NCBI GenBank assembly: GCA_963921795.1
Contig: OY997651.1
Span: 56,774,012 to 56,838,011 of the forward strand
Direction: 5' to 3'
Length of the DNA stretch: 64,000 nt
Source: Nannobrachium achirus
Lineage: Eukaryota > Chordata > Actinopteri > Myctophiformes > Myctophidae
The notes beneath the pieces are model-generated. The model saw only the letters and a list, made by a program, of their open reading frames with translations, was not told the origin of the DNA and made no database searches. A program made the position numbers and the translations under genes. Below, in pieces: positions 30,101 through 49,786 of the stretch (positions are counted from its first letter, which is position 1; every line of letters starts with the position of its first letter).

Positions 30101-30455
30101 AGCCTGGCCGAGACAATTAAATGCCTAAAATCATTACATTGGGAGAAACTGGCGAGAAATAGATGTTTAATATATTTCATTTAAAATAATAAGAATACAG
30201 AATAAAATAGTAAAGCACTTCATTAATCTACTACATGGTACAAAAATGGAACAGATGGCTGATTAATGTTGTTCACATTCTGCAGGCTCCCCTTTAACTA
30301 AATAATGATAATATGAATATAAATCATAAAGTAATTGAATAGAACTGCAAGGCAGACAAACCAAAGCAAACACACAAACTACCACCATGTAAACACAGCC
30401 ATCATGCAGCTGTACCAACACACCAGCTAACTGATACATGGTGAACATGATGGTT

Positions 30456-37085
<6,630 letters not shown>

Positions 37086-37217
37086 GTCTACTCTAATTCT
37101 CACAGGTAGGCTGAACAAGAAAAGAGCCTCAATTCAATGTTTTCAGAATGCTCAGCCACAGCCATGTCTACCTGTCCTAAACATAGACAGCACTGTTACA
37201 TTTACTGCACACTTATA

Positions 37218-37380
<163 letters not shown>

Positions 37381-37531
37381 CACATTTCTCCCCCTGCTCG
37401 GCGTGCCATGTAGCATCTTTTATTATAATGAGGACGTTAGTTTCGTTTCTTAGACGTAAATACCAACCACAATGCATAGGCTGTACTGACAGCAGCTAGA
37501 AGTGACCACAGTTTCTCTGTAGCTTCATGAT

Positions 37532-37535
<4 letters not shown>

Positions 37536-37617
<82 letters not shown>
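37536..37617. repeat. (CA)n microsatellite
   Basis: About 80 bp; the third copy of the spacer tract. Confidence 0.95.
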
Positions 37618-37618
<1 letters not shown>

Positions 37619-38019
37619 ACACACCCACACACAGGAAACCTGCCCTTCTAAAAGTCTGCACAGTGCCTCTGAACCACATCCTTCTCTTTGTCTCTCTTAC
37701 ACTCTATGCACAGCAGTGCAACACATCTTGCACAGGGTGCCATGTCATGTCCTACACAGAGCATGGTTGTGTCCAACAACAGAATAGTTTACAGTGTATT
37801 AACATACTCATCATTCACTAACCTTAAATGATGGATTAAGAGTATCTGCCAAATGTCTAAATTGTAGGCCAATTGAGAAATGAGACTAGAAGAATTGTTT
37901 TGTTGGTTTTCTTTTCAGGCTTGTCTTCAAGTGGCATTTAAGCTTCAAAATCTGAACGACATAATTTGTTTAATGACTATACTGTGTGCTAATTTGTGTG
38001 ATGTTAGTACAGTCCTTTA

Positions 38020-38552
38020 GCCTGACACTCAGCCTGAATTGACATTTCGTTTCACTTCATTATTCAGTCTGAAAGTTCTTCCCCCCAAGGCGATTGCAGG
38101 GATGGGCGTTGCCAAAAGTCTTCAGCGATTGGTTTACCGACCAACACATGACAGTGTTGGCTAGCCTGTTGCTTGCTAGTGCTACTTGCTAACCAAAGAA
38201 ACAGTCAGAATAGGAGCACTACGAACTAGTAATCAAACACAACATAACATGCCTGCTACTGGTGTTTCATAGCGAGATCGATACGAATGCATTTTAGCGC
38301 AATTTACCGCATTTTAGCGCGACGCGATGCGCGGTACGGTACGGCGGCGGCGCTGGTGTACTTGGAAACACACATGAGTTCTGGGAAACCCCCACCCACG
38401 CTGATCACAAGACGCTGATTCACGACGCTGATTCGCCGTACGGATTTTCAACCGAGGCAGGCCTCTTCAATGAGAGCACTTCTAGACCCCTGAATCGCCA
38501 AAACAAAAAATTTAAAGGGCTGTGGCTAGCGATTCAGGGTCTGGAACTAGGC
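38020..38552. mobile_element. TAGCCTGA-type TIR element
   Basis: TTTAGCCTGACACTCAG at the left, GGAACTAGGCTAAC at the right. Contains GC-rich sequence at 38320-38350. Related to 39196-39839. Confidence 0.5.
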
Positions 38553-38844
38553 TAACAGTCCTTGTGAAAAATGTGGGGCAGAGGTTCAGCTCTGGCATCC
38601 AGGGAGTAGGCCTATGTGTGCAGTTTTGCTGCGATCAAGCCAACGGTGCCAGAGATTGGCTGTTAACAGACGGACACATGGACTGACTGACGGATGGACA
38701 GACTAGGTGCAAAACATAGTCTCCAAACAAATGACGGAAATGAAACTTTTGAATGTTGTTTCATCAGTATGTCCACTCTAGAGCTCTACTCAAGTGTTTC
38801 CAATTTCTAATGCTTTCCACTGCATCTCGGAATCCAAATATTGT

Positions 38845-39690
38845 TGCGACCGTCAGGTCGCACTTACTATCAAAACCTCCACCGGCTGTCCGTCCGTCCG
38901 TCCGTCCGTCCGTCCGTCCGTCAGTCACACGTCACACGTCACACTTTTGCCCTGCTCATATCACCGCAACCGTTGCCCCGATCCATGCCAAATTTTGCAC
39001 ACACACTCCTTGCCTGCCAAACCACAACCTCGACCCATCAATTCTCACATGGCCCTCTTCTAGCGCCACCGTGAGGCCGATTCTTGCAAAACACTTTTTT
39101 GGACACTGCTCCTACAATTTTTGCCCTAAAATCACGCAAATCGGTACACAGTATGTCTACACTCATCTCATCAACATGGATCTGTCCCATATAGCGCTAG
39201 CCTGATACTTCAGTCCGCACATCACCACCCCCTGCTGGTGGGTGGTTTGTAGTGTGGACTGAAGCTGCACATATTTTAATCTATTTCGAACGCGCCCGAG
39301 GAGCGGGCGAATTGAATGGGCCAATCAGGGTTGTATGCTTGGGGCACGTGGTTTGGCTGCTCCCGTCCCAGCCGCCTCCAAACAGAGCTCTTCTGCCCAC
39401 GTCAGAGCAGTGTAGGCCCACGTGAGATTCACTAGTGGACTCTGATTGGTGTCCTCTGCCCACGTGAGAGTCTAGTGGACTCTGATTGGTCCGTGAAAAC
39501 TGTCATGGCGGAGTCAAACTCGACTCGAATTATTTTAATAAACTATATAATAGTGCCGTTTCATTACGTTTTAATACCATTTTGCACTAACGTAAACATG
39601 CAGTCATATAATATGTTATGAGAAATAACGTATTTTTGCAATGACACGCCACGTCGCCGTCGGAGGCTCTAAGCGTGTGTGTGTGTGTGT

Positions 39691-39727
<37 letters not shown>

Positions 39728-39962
39728 ACGTCAATAGGCTTTACCCCGCCCCCGGCGAAGTAGAATCTCCGTCCCCAGTTTCAGACTCAAATCCCAAAAC
39801 GAAGTGTGTGATTGAGACGGACGCTAGCAGTCAGGCTAATATAGCGCCACCGTCAGGCCCGTTTTTTTCAAACACATTTTTGGACACTGCTCCTACAAAT
39901 TTTGGCCTAAAATCATGCTGCGACCTGACGGTCGCTTATCTCCCGATTAGGGAGTCTTACTG
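38845..39962. repeat. GACCGTCAGGTCGCA element with array, split by an insertion
   Basis: Starts GCGACCGTCAGGTCGCAC with (CCGT)n, has array units at 39061 and 39195/39840, and ends GACCTGACGGTCGCTTATC and TCTCCCGATTAGGGAGTCTT. The element at 39196-39839 interrupts ATATAGCGCCACC. Confidence 0.72.
39198..39838. mobile_element. TAGCCTGA-type element nested in the array
   Basis: TAGCCTGATACTTCAGTC to CTAGCAGTCAGGCTA, flanked on both sides by ATATAGCGC, an 8-9 bp target duplication. Contains a (TG)n tract (39675-39723) and several CACGTG boxes. Confidence 0.75.
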
Positions 39963-40430
39963 GTACTTTTACTCGACTACATGTATTTGAAAACTTTAGT
40001 AATTAAAGTAATATAAACATAGGCTACATAAACCACTTTAGCCCCATTTTAGCCATATTTTATACATTGGCTATTTGAAAATTGTCTATTTTCAAATTTT
40101 CATAATTTTACTTTTGGTACTTTTGGTACTCAGTGAATTCCGGACTTTTATTTGTAAGAGAGTATTTCTATATTGATACTTGTTTTAAAAGTGTGAGTAC
40201 TTTTTCCACCACTGCTATCCATCCACCCTTGCCTGCATACATGCATACGGGGAAATCTCGCTTTTGCGAACGCCCATCATTTCGACCGGAGGGTTAGCGA
40301 CTCACTCCACGGAGGTTAAGGTTAGGGTGAGGGTTAGAGTCGGGTGACGAAAAGATGACATGTAGTAACAGCGACACGCTCCCCATGCATACAGTACATG
40401 CATACATGCATGTATGCATGAGCTATGGGC

Positions 40431-40692
40431 GGCATAGCTCAGGGGTAGAGAAACCGTTATTAGAGCACGAAGGGTTCCCGAAGGGTTCCCAGTTCGAATC
40501 CGGGCTCCCCCTGAGTTAATGTCGAAGGGTCCTTGGGCAAGACTCTGAACCCCACATTGCTCCCGGTGCGCAGGTTGGTGCCTTGCATGGTTTTCTCCGC
40601 CACCGGTGTATGAATGTGTGCGTGAATGGGTGAATGTAATGCACAATCTCTGTAAAGCGCTTTGGATAAAAGCGCTATATAAATGCACCATT
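40431..40692 (+). mobile_element. tRNA-headed SINE
   Basis: GGCGGCATAGCTCAGGGGTA resembles box A of a tRNA, and GGTTCCCAGTTCGAATCC resembles box B. It ends GCGCTTTGGATAAAAGCGCT ATATAAATG-like, as in fish SINEs with LINE2-type tails (V-SINE-like). An 11-bp partial duplication GAAGGGTTCCC lies in the head. Confidence 0.8.
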
Positions 40693-40848
40693 TATGCATA
40701 CATACAGGCATACACGCATACATAAATACATACATACATACACCACTGTTTCATTAGATTTGGTCAATTTGTAAATGTTGTTCTTCATAATGAGTTGATC
40801 AAAGACAGGCAAGCAAGTCAATCTTCTCAAATGTCTGAGCGAGTGCAT

Positions 40849-40879
<31 letters not shown>

Positions 40880-41494
40880 ACACACTTCCACACAGCTCCA
40901 CACAGCGCCACACTCTTCCAAAGAATGATGGCTATGAACTCTATAATGCCTTGTGACACTGTGACTTGAACCAACTGCTATCTTTCACAGTTTGAATTCA
41001 TTTCCCCCCGCGGGGCTCTGTAACCAGTCCAGCTACAGCGGCCTCCAAAATGTGCAACCCTTCATATCATATTAGACCTTACACCAGTGACCAGGCTGAC
41101 TTTCTTTTCCCGGATACTCATTCTATTTCCAGTGTTATCTTGTCTCCTTATATTCAATATTTTCTGAGGAGAGGAGGTGGGAGATGGTATCTTCTGCAGT
41201 CATGACAGCTTTATTATTAGTGGTGCATTTATATAAGGTAGGAAGGAGAGAGGGAGGGGTAGAGAGCAAGATTTTGTGTAAGCAGTGTACCATGTTCAGC
41301 GATAGAAGATGTTTTACTTGAGTAAACGTATTGACACCCTATTGTAGAACAGAAACAGTACAAGTTCGGTATTAAAATGTACTTGAGTAAAAATACAAAA
41401 GTATTGGTGTCAGCATACTTAAAGTACCTAATGTAAAAGTACTCATTGGGCAGTATGTCCCATTTCATTTGTCATGTATGAAAAGAAAAATGTT

Positions 41495-41567
41495 GAAAAC
41501 AGCAGATCTACAAGCTAAAAACGTGTCGCTTTGCGAAACATTGTGAGCTTGTATCAGCTGTTTTCAA
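41495..41567. repeat. Palindrome module in a CAGTGGTGG-type element
   Basis: TTGAAAACAGCAGATCTACA and TGTATCAGCTGTTTTCAA; inner ACGTGTCGC against GCGAAACAT. Confidence 0.8.
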
Positions 41568-42512
41568 ATAGCTAAAGTATATAGAGAGAGTTGAAGTGGT
41601 TAATGTATGTTTTGCAATAATATCCAAAATCCTAACCATACCATTAACAAAGTAACCATACTAAAGTTTTAAAATAATGGTAGAGGAGTAAAAAGTGCCA
41701 AGTCTGTCTCTGAGATGTAGTGGACTAGAAGTTCAAGTCGGAAACACTTCAGCAAAGTAAAAATCACACCTGGTGTGAAGTGAGTGGTGCTATTCATGAG
41801 TTTATTTCATTAAGTATCCCGCAAAGCTTGTCCAGTGTGACCCTGGGCATACAACAAACTCTGAGCGCTTTGTGTCAAGATGTAGGCCAGATGTAGGCCA
41901 CACTTTGTGTCCCCGGACAGAGCCAGATGTTGGAGCTTAGCTCCTTCCAGGGGTGTCTTCTCAAAGGTTCGACCTCCCGTTGTTCCGTTAACATTCACCA
42001 GGTTAACATTCACCAGCGTCGGCAGGGTTAGCATTCACCAGCGTTAGTTTTACTGCGGTTAGGGTTAGGGTTAAGGTTATAGGTTTAGGTGGTCGGGTCG
42101 GAAGAATGGGAGGTCGGAACTAGGACATGGCACCCTTCCAGGAACACCGTTCAAAAATACTTCAACATTGTAATTACAGTAACGAGACCCCAGAAATTAC
42201 TAATTGTCTATCAATTACACACCCCATGAAGCCTTGAATTCATGGAGTTTTTAAATGTCTTTATTTTTTGTCACTTTCCTGAGACAATAATTTGATGACC
42301 GGCGGAAAAATGCTGATGTCTCCGGCAGTCTCCTACCGGAGACTCCGCCGGTCATTGAATGATTTGCTCTGGACTGCGACAAAGTACTCGAGTACACCTA
42401 CTCAGTTACTTTGTTTGAGCCCCTTTTAGTTCAAGCACAATCCAGCCTCTCCCCTGCAGAGCGCACATTGCCACCTTTCAACCCACATCCACGTCAGCGT
42501 GCGCTTCCTTCT

Positions 42513-42997
42513 CAGGGGTGTCGCACCAAATTCTGGGCCCTGGGTACAAGGATTCACTGCGGGCCCCCCATGAACGTTCTTCATAGGGGGAGCGGTGCCG
42601 CGGCTTGTAGATCTGCTATTTTTGAAAAATCTTGAAACTTTGTGCAAGTCTTTGAATATTTCAAATCCTTCTGAGCTTTTTTGAATGTTTCTATGTCAAT
42701 GGTGCTCAAACCTTTTCATGTGGAGGATCCCCATCTCAAAATATTTAGTTCCAGGGACCCCCTCAAAGCGAAATTTGAGTTACACATGTTCGCTTAAAAA
42801 ATACATAGGCTATATTTAAAGATTTGCACAAATTTTCACGACTTTTCAAAAATAGCAGATCTACAAGCTCGCAGCGCGGCACAGAGAGCTTGTATATCTG
42901 CTATATTTTCAATAGCTAAAGTATAATATATTTAAGGCCCCTCCACCTTGGGCCCTAGTAACTCAGTCCCACTTTCCCCCCCCTTGTGACGCCCCTG
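42513..42997. mobile_element. hAT-type two-palindrome element with 29-bp flanking repeats
   Basis: CAGGGGTGTCGCACC to GTGACGCCCCTG. The flanks repeat for 29 bp (CACATCCACGTCAGCG...CTTCCTTCT at 42484-42512 and 42998-43026, one difference), much longer than the usual 8. Palindromes at 42600-42630 (half) and 42844-42913. Confidence 0.75.
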
Positions 42998-43490
42998 CAC
43001 ATCCACGTCAGCGAGCGCTTCCTTCTCCCTGCAGCCGTACAGTGTGCTGGACACAGCTGTCACGTCCTCTCTATTTCACCCTCTTCTATTGAGTAACAGA
43101 CTCATCCGCCACCCCTCCCCCGCACCTCTTCCTCCCCTGCCAGTCACAGTGACTTACATTTCTACATTATATATTGTCACTGCAGGAACAAGTAGAGAGG
43201 GTGACTTCTGTTGATTTTTGTTGGAGATATTAACCTTTTTTTTTCTTTTTTTTACACTGAACAGGAGGGTTAGTTAGCTGGTATGTACAGTGCAGAGAGA
43301 TATCGTTTATTTACTGTGTCACATATTAAACCTGCTATGTGTATTTGGTTTGTGTTTTTAGTTTAGCTTTAATACAAAATAATAGCTTTTTAATCACCAC
43401 ATTTTCCAACTTTTATTTTTTATCAGTGCTATCGAACACCTTTTATGTCTGTGTGTGGGTTTAACCAAATATCGAACCAAGGACAAGTAT

Positions 43491-43830
43491 TAAAGGAGTA
43501 GTTCACCACTTTTCAACCTGTCTTCATATAATAGGTCCAAAAATATCACATTTTTTTCTACTCAGTCCAAGTCTCCTAGGAGAGCTGTGGGAATGACATC
43601 ATTTTCCAAAAAAAGAAAAAGAAAAAAAAATGTTTTTTGAAAAAACTATTTAGATTTTTATTATTGCGAGAACAATGGCTTCCACTTTAAAATTGCAAGT
43701 TTTCAGGAATAGAAAGCCTGCAGTTTCTATAAGCTGGATTGGCAATCGATGATGTCACAAGACGATGGGTTTCCCACAGCCCTCCTCTGACCAATTATAT
43801 GAACATAGGTTGAAAAGTGGTGGAGAAAGG
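43491..43830. mobile_element. GGAGTAGTTCACCAC TIR element
   Basis: AAAGGAGTAGTTCACCACTT and the inverted AGGTTGAAAAGTGGTGGAG (43809-43827). The interior has GATGATGTCACAAGACG and A-rich runs. Confidence 0.6.
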
Positions 43831-44144
43831 TGCAATTCCGGGAAATTGTGATTGTGGTTGCCATTTTTGCATGTTGGCATACATCGCAGAGTTTATGGGG
43901 TAACATTTAGCAAGTAAGGAAGCAGCAAAAACTGCTTTTAGCCAATGAGGAAGCTGCATAAAGTTCAACAGAATGCTGGTTAATTGGCTAACGCCAGAGC
44001 TCCACCGCAGCCTTCAGGCGTCGTGCCGGCGTCGGCCGGCGTCAAAAAATGAACCGGTCACCTCCCTAGGTCGTCCTCACCCAACGCAGCGCAACGTCGG
44101 CAATGGAGCGCCCTTCATCATTGATTAAAAAGGGAAAATTCCCT

Positions 44145-44700
44145 ACGTTACGTTACGTTACGTTACGTTACGTTACGTTACGTTACGTTTCATTTATTTG
44201 TCATGGACATCACCATTACATTGGACGAACCAGATGCATTGATATAAGTGATTATAGCACACGTGCTAATTCTCATCACCTGTCCACAGGAGGCTTTTCT
44301 ATTTTACAAAAATCAAATCTAACACCCAATCAAGTACAATAAACATTAATACTATTCTAAGACCCAATCAAGTACAAAAACAATAATACTAATCTAAAAC
44401 CCAGTCAGGTACAAACAATTATAATATGTGCTTAGTAATAGGAACTAACAACAACAAACCACAATCTGACCCATCAGCTTGTGGGACGTATACAACATCA
44501 TAAATATCATAGTTGATTTGATCTCAACCATAACTTGAGTCCTCTGTAAAAGACATTAGCATTCGTCTCTAGTTTTAAAACGGTAGGCAAGGAGTTCCAA
44601 AGGTCTACCCCCTTAACTGAGAAAGCAGACTGTCCAAATGAGTTACTGCAGGTGGGAACAATACAGTCACATTTGTTGAAGCTTGTGTTGCTCTACCAGA
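44145..44700 (-). pseudogene. LINE 3' end with (AACGT)n tail
   Basis: The minus strand reads NSFGQSAFSVKGVDLWNSLP then TVLKLETNANVF, a typical LINE C-terminus, followed by about 400 bp of 3' UTR, AATAAATG and a 45-bp (ACGTT)n tract (44145-44189). Confidence 0.7.
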
Positions 44701-44867
44701 GCTTGGACGTCAGTACGTTGACGAAGACGCGGCGCCCGATGGCTGCAGGGGAGCCATGGCGTTAATGTTATTCCATAAACTCAGACCAAAGTGCAATTCT
44801 GGGAAATTGCAAGTGATGCGAGTCACGAGGAATCCACTGGGAAGTGAATTCCGTCTTTCCATTTATA

Positions 44868-45060
44868 TTACATAGATAGATAGATAGATACCTTTATTAT
44901 CCCAAGGGGGAAATTCAGTTGTCCAGTAGTAGCACAGCAGTATACAGTTATTTACAAAGTTACAGAGACGTAAGAAAAAATAGATAAGAGGGAAAGAAAC
45001 AATAGCGCGTTGCCTCGACCACACTAAAAAGTGCTTCTGCCTGAAACTCCTATTGGATCC
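44868..45060 (-). mobile_element. LINE 3' UTR fragment with (ATCT)n tail
   Basis: Minus strand GAATTTCCCCCTTGGGATAA and TAAAGGTATCTATCTATCTA, a common fish LINE tail. Confidence 0.6.
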
Positions 45061-45437
45061 TCAAACTGTCGGTCAAACCACCTAACTCTAGTTTGTGGAG
45101 TTAGGTAAGGTGGTTGGTCCATCATTGATTAGAATTACGAAGTCAGACGGGAAATAATCTACACATTAATGCTCCAGAGAGAGAAATAGAAAGAGACAGA
45201 CAGGCAAGGCCAAACATTAAATCATCATCCACCACTGAACAGATTATCATGGCAACACTACTGTTGAACAAAAACAATAACATGAACAGACTTTATATTG
45301 TTTTAATGGAATTTTAAATCGACCCAAACCCTTGCCCTTGGCCTGATAACCAGATAGCCAGTGAAAAAAAGGTTCCACACCGAGATTTTAGTCTATACTA
45401 ATATCTATGCAGTGATATTACCTTGCCTTTACCAGTG

Positions 45438-45442
<5 letters not shown>

Positions 45443-45501
<59 letters not shown>
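45443..45501. repeat. (GA)n microsatellite
   Basis: About 58 bp of GA. Confidence 0.95.
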
Positions 45502-45503
<2 letters not shown>

Positions 45504-45659
45504 CACCATTATGTGCATTTTCTGCAGTAAAGAATTGGCGTGCAGTCGGGAGTCGATAATATCACCTCAACGCAAAGGAGAGATAGCAACCAGCTCAGAG
45601 GTCACGTAGCTTAGTCTCCGATGCTAACGTGTGCGCCTCGTCAAGCCACACTATATTGA

Positions 45660-46030
45660 GAAAAAGTCTTTTGATTGATTGAGGTATTTATCAGACGTTT
45701 TGGCTAGGAAAAGGTACAGTTTCACGACAGTACAGTTCACTGATACAATGTGAACTAAAAGGAAACGCGGGTAAGGCAAGGCTTATGTGTTGTTTTCCAT
45801 TGAGATCCTTAATATCCTTACATACCTCTGTAAACTATGCCTAAACAGTTAAACCTAACCTTATTCCTAACCTTAACCTCAGTAAAACGGTGTCAAAACC
45901 TAACCCTATTCCTAATCTTGAACACAGAAAGATATGCGTAATCCTAAAGTTATTTCTAACCTTATTCTCAGTAAAAGAAATACAAGAATAAGCGAGGTTC
46001 TCTCCGGCGACTCTACCGGTTACCTGACAG
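45660..46030. mobile_element. LINE tail plus degenerate CCTAACC run
   Basis: TTGATTGATTGAGGTATTTA and ACAGTTTCACGACAGTACAG match the LINE tail at 62140. From 45841 a degenerate CCTAACCTTATTCCTAACC sequence follows, of the type seen in the GGTTAGGGTTAGG elements at 42050, 53350 and 57170. Confidence 0.5.
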
Positions 46031-47243
46031 ATTATAACCAATTCAATCACCAAATGGATCACAATACCAAAGTCCTGATTTCACTCGCTCATCCCCCCTA
46101 ATTTCTCTATGGAGAATAACATTGAGTCATCTTAGAATTGTCTCATATAAGAATTGCGGTCCAAAAGTTTATAGTCAGTCACTCATATTTCATGCAGTCT
46201 GTTTCTGGCGAAATTAAATTAATTCAGCGCCAGTAACAGCATTTTCTCACTGTCAGTTGATGCTTTATACTCATATGAGTCAATTCGCCGTGCTCATTTC
46301 TTTTATTTGGCACAATTCTTTGGAAACGAGACCACAAGGGCTTTTTTGGGAATACTTATTTTTGCCACGGACATACCAAATGAGAAGACAATAATATAAT
46401 ACCAGAAACATATAAATAGATAGCCATGAATGACCATAAAAGGTCTGTAACACTGAGAGGACCCCTTACAGGTCCATTTGGTTCCACTCTCAGTGTTATG
46501 GGGTCCTTGCAAATAAAACATGTGAGGACCACCAGTTGGCTCCAATTTCTAATATGCCATAGTGTCACAATAAATACGCATCATATATTCTGTAGAAAAC
46601 CTGGGGACTGACATTCAGTACTTATGATAAAGATAAGAAAACTATAATGGCGTGTAAAAAAAGATCTATAAATTTGCCACAGACAAAAGCAAGTCTGTTG
46701 ATGACTTCTGAGAGAGAAGCTTCCCAAAAACTGTCGACTGTCGGGTAGCAGCGGGCTTGTTGTTGAAAAAGACAGCAAGCTATAGGCATATTTTTAGCAC
46801 CATAGTAGCCGTCTGTCAGTCAGTAGCGACCTTAAGCAACGCTACGGCAACGGCAGATGACAACGGTAACCGGAAATGATCTGCGCTCGATAGATAAACC
46901 TGCCGTCGCCCCAGCCGTCTCTACTACGGCAGAAGGTCCCTTCTCACGTAACGCCTACTCCGTCTGCTGCGTGCACGCATCATCGCAATGCCAACCAAAG
47001 TGTTCAGTGAAAGAGGTGGGAACCCGTCTCCGCCGAGGCTTTGCTTAACCATTTTGACCGCTACGGCGATTACTTCATAGCAGCCGTAGTCCGCATGGCG
47101 TTGCCGTCCTGAAAATCATCAAGCTTAAAGTCGCTAGTGTCGGCTTTCAGCTGCATTCAGAAACTTTTTTCCACACCTTCCATATCCCGACTTCATTCCA
47201 TTGCCAGTCTGTAGTAATCTGTAGTAGTCTGTTTGGTGTAGAG

Positions 47244-47685
47244 CAGGGGTCTTCAACAGGGGGTCTGGGAACCCTATAGGGGGTCCTCAGAGTTACTACA
47301 GGGGGTCCGCCAAATCTTTGAGTGATAGGATCATGTTTTTTACATGAACAATTTGAACCCTAGCATCCCTATGCCGAGTGGAACATTAGCCAAACATAGC
47401 CGATCTACAAGCTTACTCCTGCAAGGCGTTGTAAGCTTGTAGATTGGCTATTTTTGGCAAAGAGGTTTGTAGAGGGAAAAGAAGAGCAGACTGAAGCATT
47501 TGACGGTTCAAGTGGTTAAATGTCTGAAAATACACATTACTCAACAAGTCTAAGCTGTCTAAGAAATATATGAACATTTTTAATCTGCAACACAATTTTA
47601 TACAATATGTAGGGGGGGGGGGGGGGTCCCTGCTTTATCTCTCTCAGCTGAGGGGTCCTTGGCCTGAAAACGTTGAAGACCCCTG
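47244..47685. mobile_element. GGTCTTCAAC-type hAT element
   Basis: CAGGGGTCTTCAAC to GTTGAAGACCCCTG with a perfect 8-bp duplication GTGTAGAG (47236-47243, 47686-47693). Palindrome at 47389-47458 near the centre; a 16-bp G run near the right end. Confidence 0.9.
47389..47458. repeat. Palindrome module, flanks GCCAAACATAG
   Basis: GCCGATCTACAAGCTTAC against GTAAGCTTGTAGATTGGC: the usual CTCAC is CTTAC, and the other arm has the matching GTAAG. Confidence 0.82.
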
Positions 47686-47806
47686 GTGTAGAGCTACCTT
47701 AAAAGGGATCAAAAGATGACGGTCATGGCGACCACAATTATTGCATGTGACCGCGGGGGATCATCAGGCAATGGCAATTACCTCAGTGTGAATGAGTGAC
47801 AGTGAG

Positions 47807-48392
47807 CAGGGGCGTCACAAGGGGGGGGGGGAGTGGGACTGGGTTACTAGGGCCCAAGGAGGGGCCTTAATTATTTCATACATGCTTTTGAAAAATAGCA
47901 GATATAAGAGCTCACAGCTTATAGCTTGTAGATCTGCTATTTTTGAAAATTCATGAAAATGTGTGCAAATCTTTGAATATATGTATTTTTTAAGCGAACA
48001 TTTGTAACTCAAATTTTGCTTCTGGGGGTCCCTGGAACTACATATTTTGAGATGGGGGTCCGTGGTCAAATACATATATTTTTGGGGGTTTTTCACATGA
48101 AAAGGTTTGAGCATCACTGACATAGAAACATAGTTTTTCTTTTTCTTCAAAACACCTTAGAAGGATTTGAAATATTTAAAGAGAAATTGTCACGATGTTT
48201 CAAAAATAGCAGATCTACAAGGCAAGCTCGCAGGCTGTGAGCTTGTATATCTGCAATTTCTCAATAGTTAAAGCACACATTAATGCGTTCCCAGTCTAAA
48301 TGGGTTAAACCCCTTCCCCCAATGAAGAACATTCATGGGGGCCCGCAGTGAATCATTGTACCCAGGGCCCAGAATTTGGTGCGACACCCCTA
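47807..48392. mobile_element. hAT-type element, two-palindrome family, copy b
   Basis: CAGGGGCGTCACAAG to GTGCGACACCCCTAA with a perfect 8-bp duplication ACAGTGAG (47799-47806, 48393-48400). Two palindromes, 47886-47950 and 48198-48268, lie symmetrically in the element. Confidence 0.88.
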
Positions 48393-48692
48393 ACAGTGAG
48401 AGGCACTTTGTGGATGCTTCTTGCACCAAAACAGTTTCTGTCTGTGGTGGTGGTGGTGGTGGTGGTGCGGCCTAGGGGGGGTGGGGGTCAGCATGAGGAC
48501 ACGGCAGTTTGGAAGAAGAGGCAGCGCTCCAAATAGCTGCAGCCAGAAAGCTTCCATTTCGGGAACATAACTTGGTTTGGCTGTCTTTTCCACGGAACAG
48601 AGAAACATCGCTGTTTCCCTGAAAGCCACTTAGGCCTGAACTCAAATCTGTGTCACGACTTTAACCATTATTTTATGCTTTAAGTTAAACTA

Positions 48693-49310
48693 TTAAAAAT
48701 AGCAGATCTAACAAGCTCACTGCACGCTTGCATAGGCCTATCTGCTATTTTTGAAAAATCGTTAACATCTGTGAAAGTCTTTGAATATTTTTGACCCGAT
48801 TCTATAAGTGTCTTCTAATTCCTTCTTAAAAATCAGTGGTTCTCAAACCTTTTCATGTGAAGGACCCCCAAAATTACATGTATTTGGCCAAGGACCCCCA
48901 TCTCAAAATATGTTGTTCCACGGACCACCCAGAAGCAGAGATTTGAGTTACAAAAGTTCGCTTTTAAAAAGATATATTTAAAGATCTTTTTTTTTTCAGG
49001 CCAAGGACCCCTTAGCTGAGAATGAAATGAAGCAGGGACCCCCCTGCTTCATTTGACAGCACTATAGTCTTTTATCTTATATTTTCTGTTAATAAGTTGG
49101 ATTCATGTTAATGTGTATTTTCAGACATTTAACCACTTAAATATAGTAAACTTGATATTTGGCTCTGTACTCTGTTTGCTCTTTTCCCCCTCCTCACCAA
49201 ACTACTTTATAGATTAGGGGAAAAAAAAGAAAAACAAAATAGCTGTTCTACAAGCTCACAATGCCTCGCAGCGCAAGGCGTTGTGAGCTTGTAGATCAGC
49301 AATTTTTCAG
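48693..49310. mobile_element. Fragments of palindrome-bearing hAT elements
   Basis: A two-palindrome-family fragment (module 48693-48762, then GGTTCTCAAACCTTTTCATG at 48838) joins a truncated GGTCTTCAAC-type element (49000-49470) with its module at 49236-49307. Confidence 0.6.
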
Positions 49311-49786
49311 CGAATGTTTCCCTCAGAATCGGGATGCTATAGTTCAGGTTAATGTTAAAAAATAAAATAAAAATAAAAGAATCCTATCACACAAGCATTT
49401 GCCAGCCCCCCCCCCCCCCCCCCCCCCCCTGTAGTAACTCTGAGGACCCCCTGTTGAACACCCCTGCCTTAAAGACAGCGGGTTTGGGGACACATTGGCA
49501 ACGTGTCGCAAAGATATTGGGGCTTTTAAATTAAACCCAGGCAGCCCTGCTGATACGCAGGAACTACCACAGTGCAGCAAACGGAACACCAAGGAATCAA
49601 CTGGATGTTACAGGATGTTTCCACAAGAAGTAACTCAGGGACGTGCTGGCCATTTGGAAAAGCCGGACAACTCCCGAACGGCCGGTTCATTCCTGGCCGG
49701 TCCAGGCCGGCCATTAGGAAAACATTTAAAATAAAATGTCGGCCTTCGTTCCATTTTGGAGGCTGAGCGGCCAACAAAGTAAATCG

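Noticed and set aside
40431-40510. A functional tRNA gene
   Set aside because: Box A/B-like sequences are present, but the cloverleaf is not maintained and the copy continues into a SINE body and tail; the same applies to 51627.
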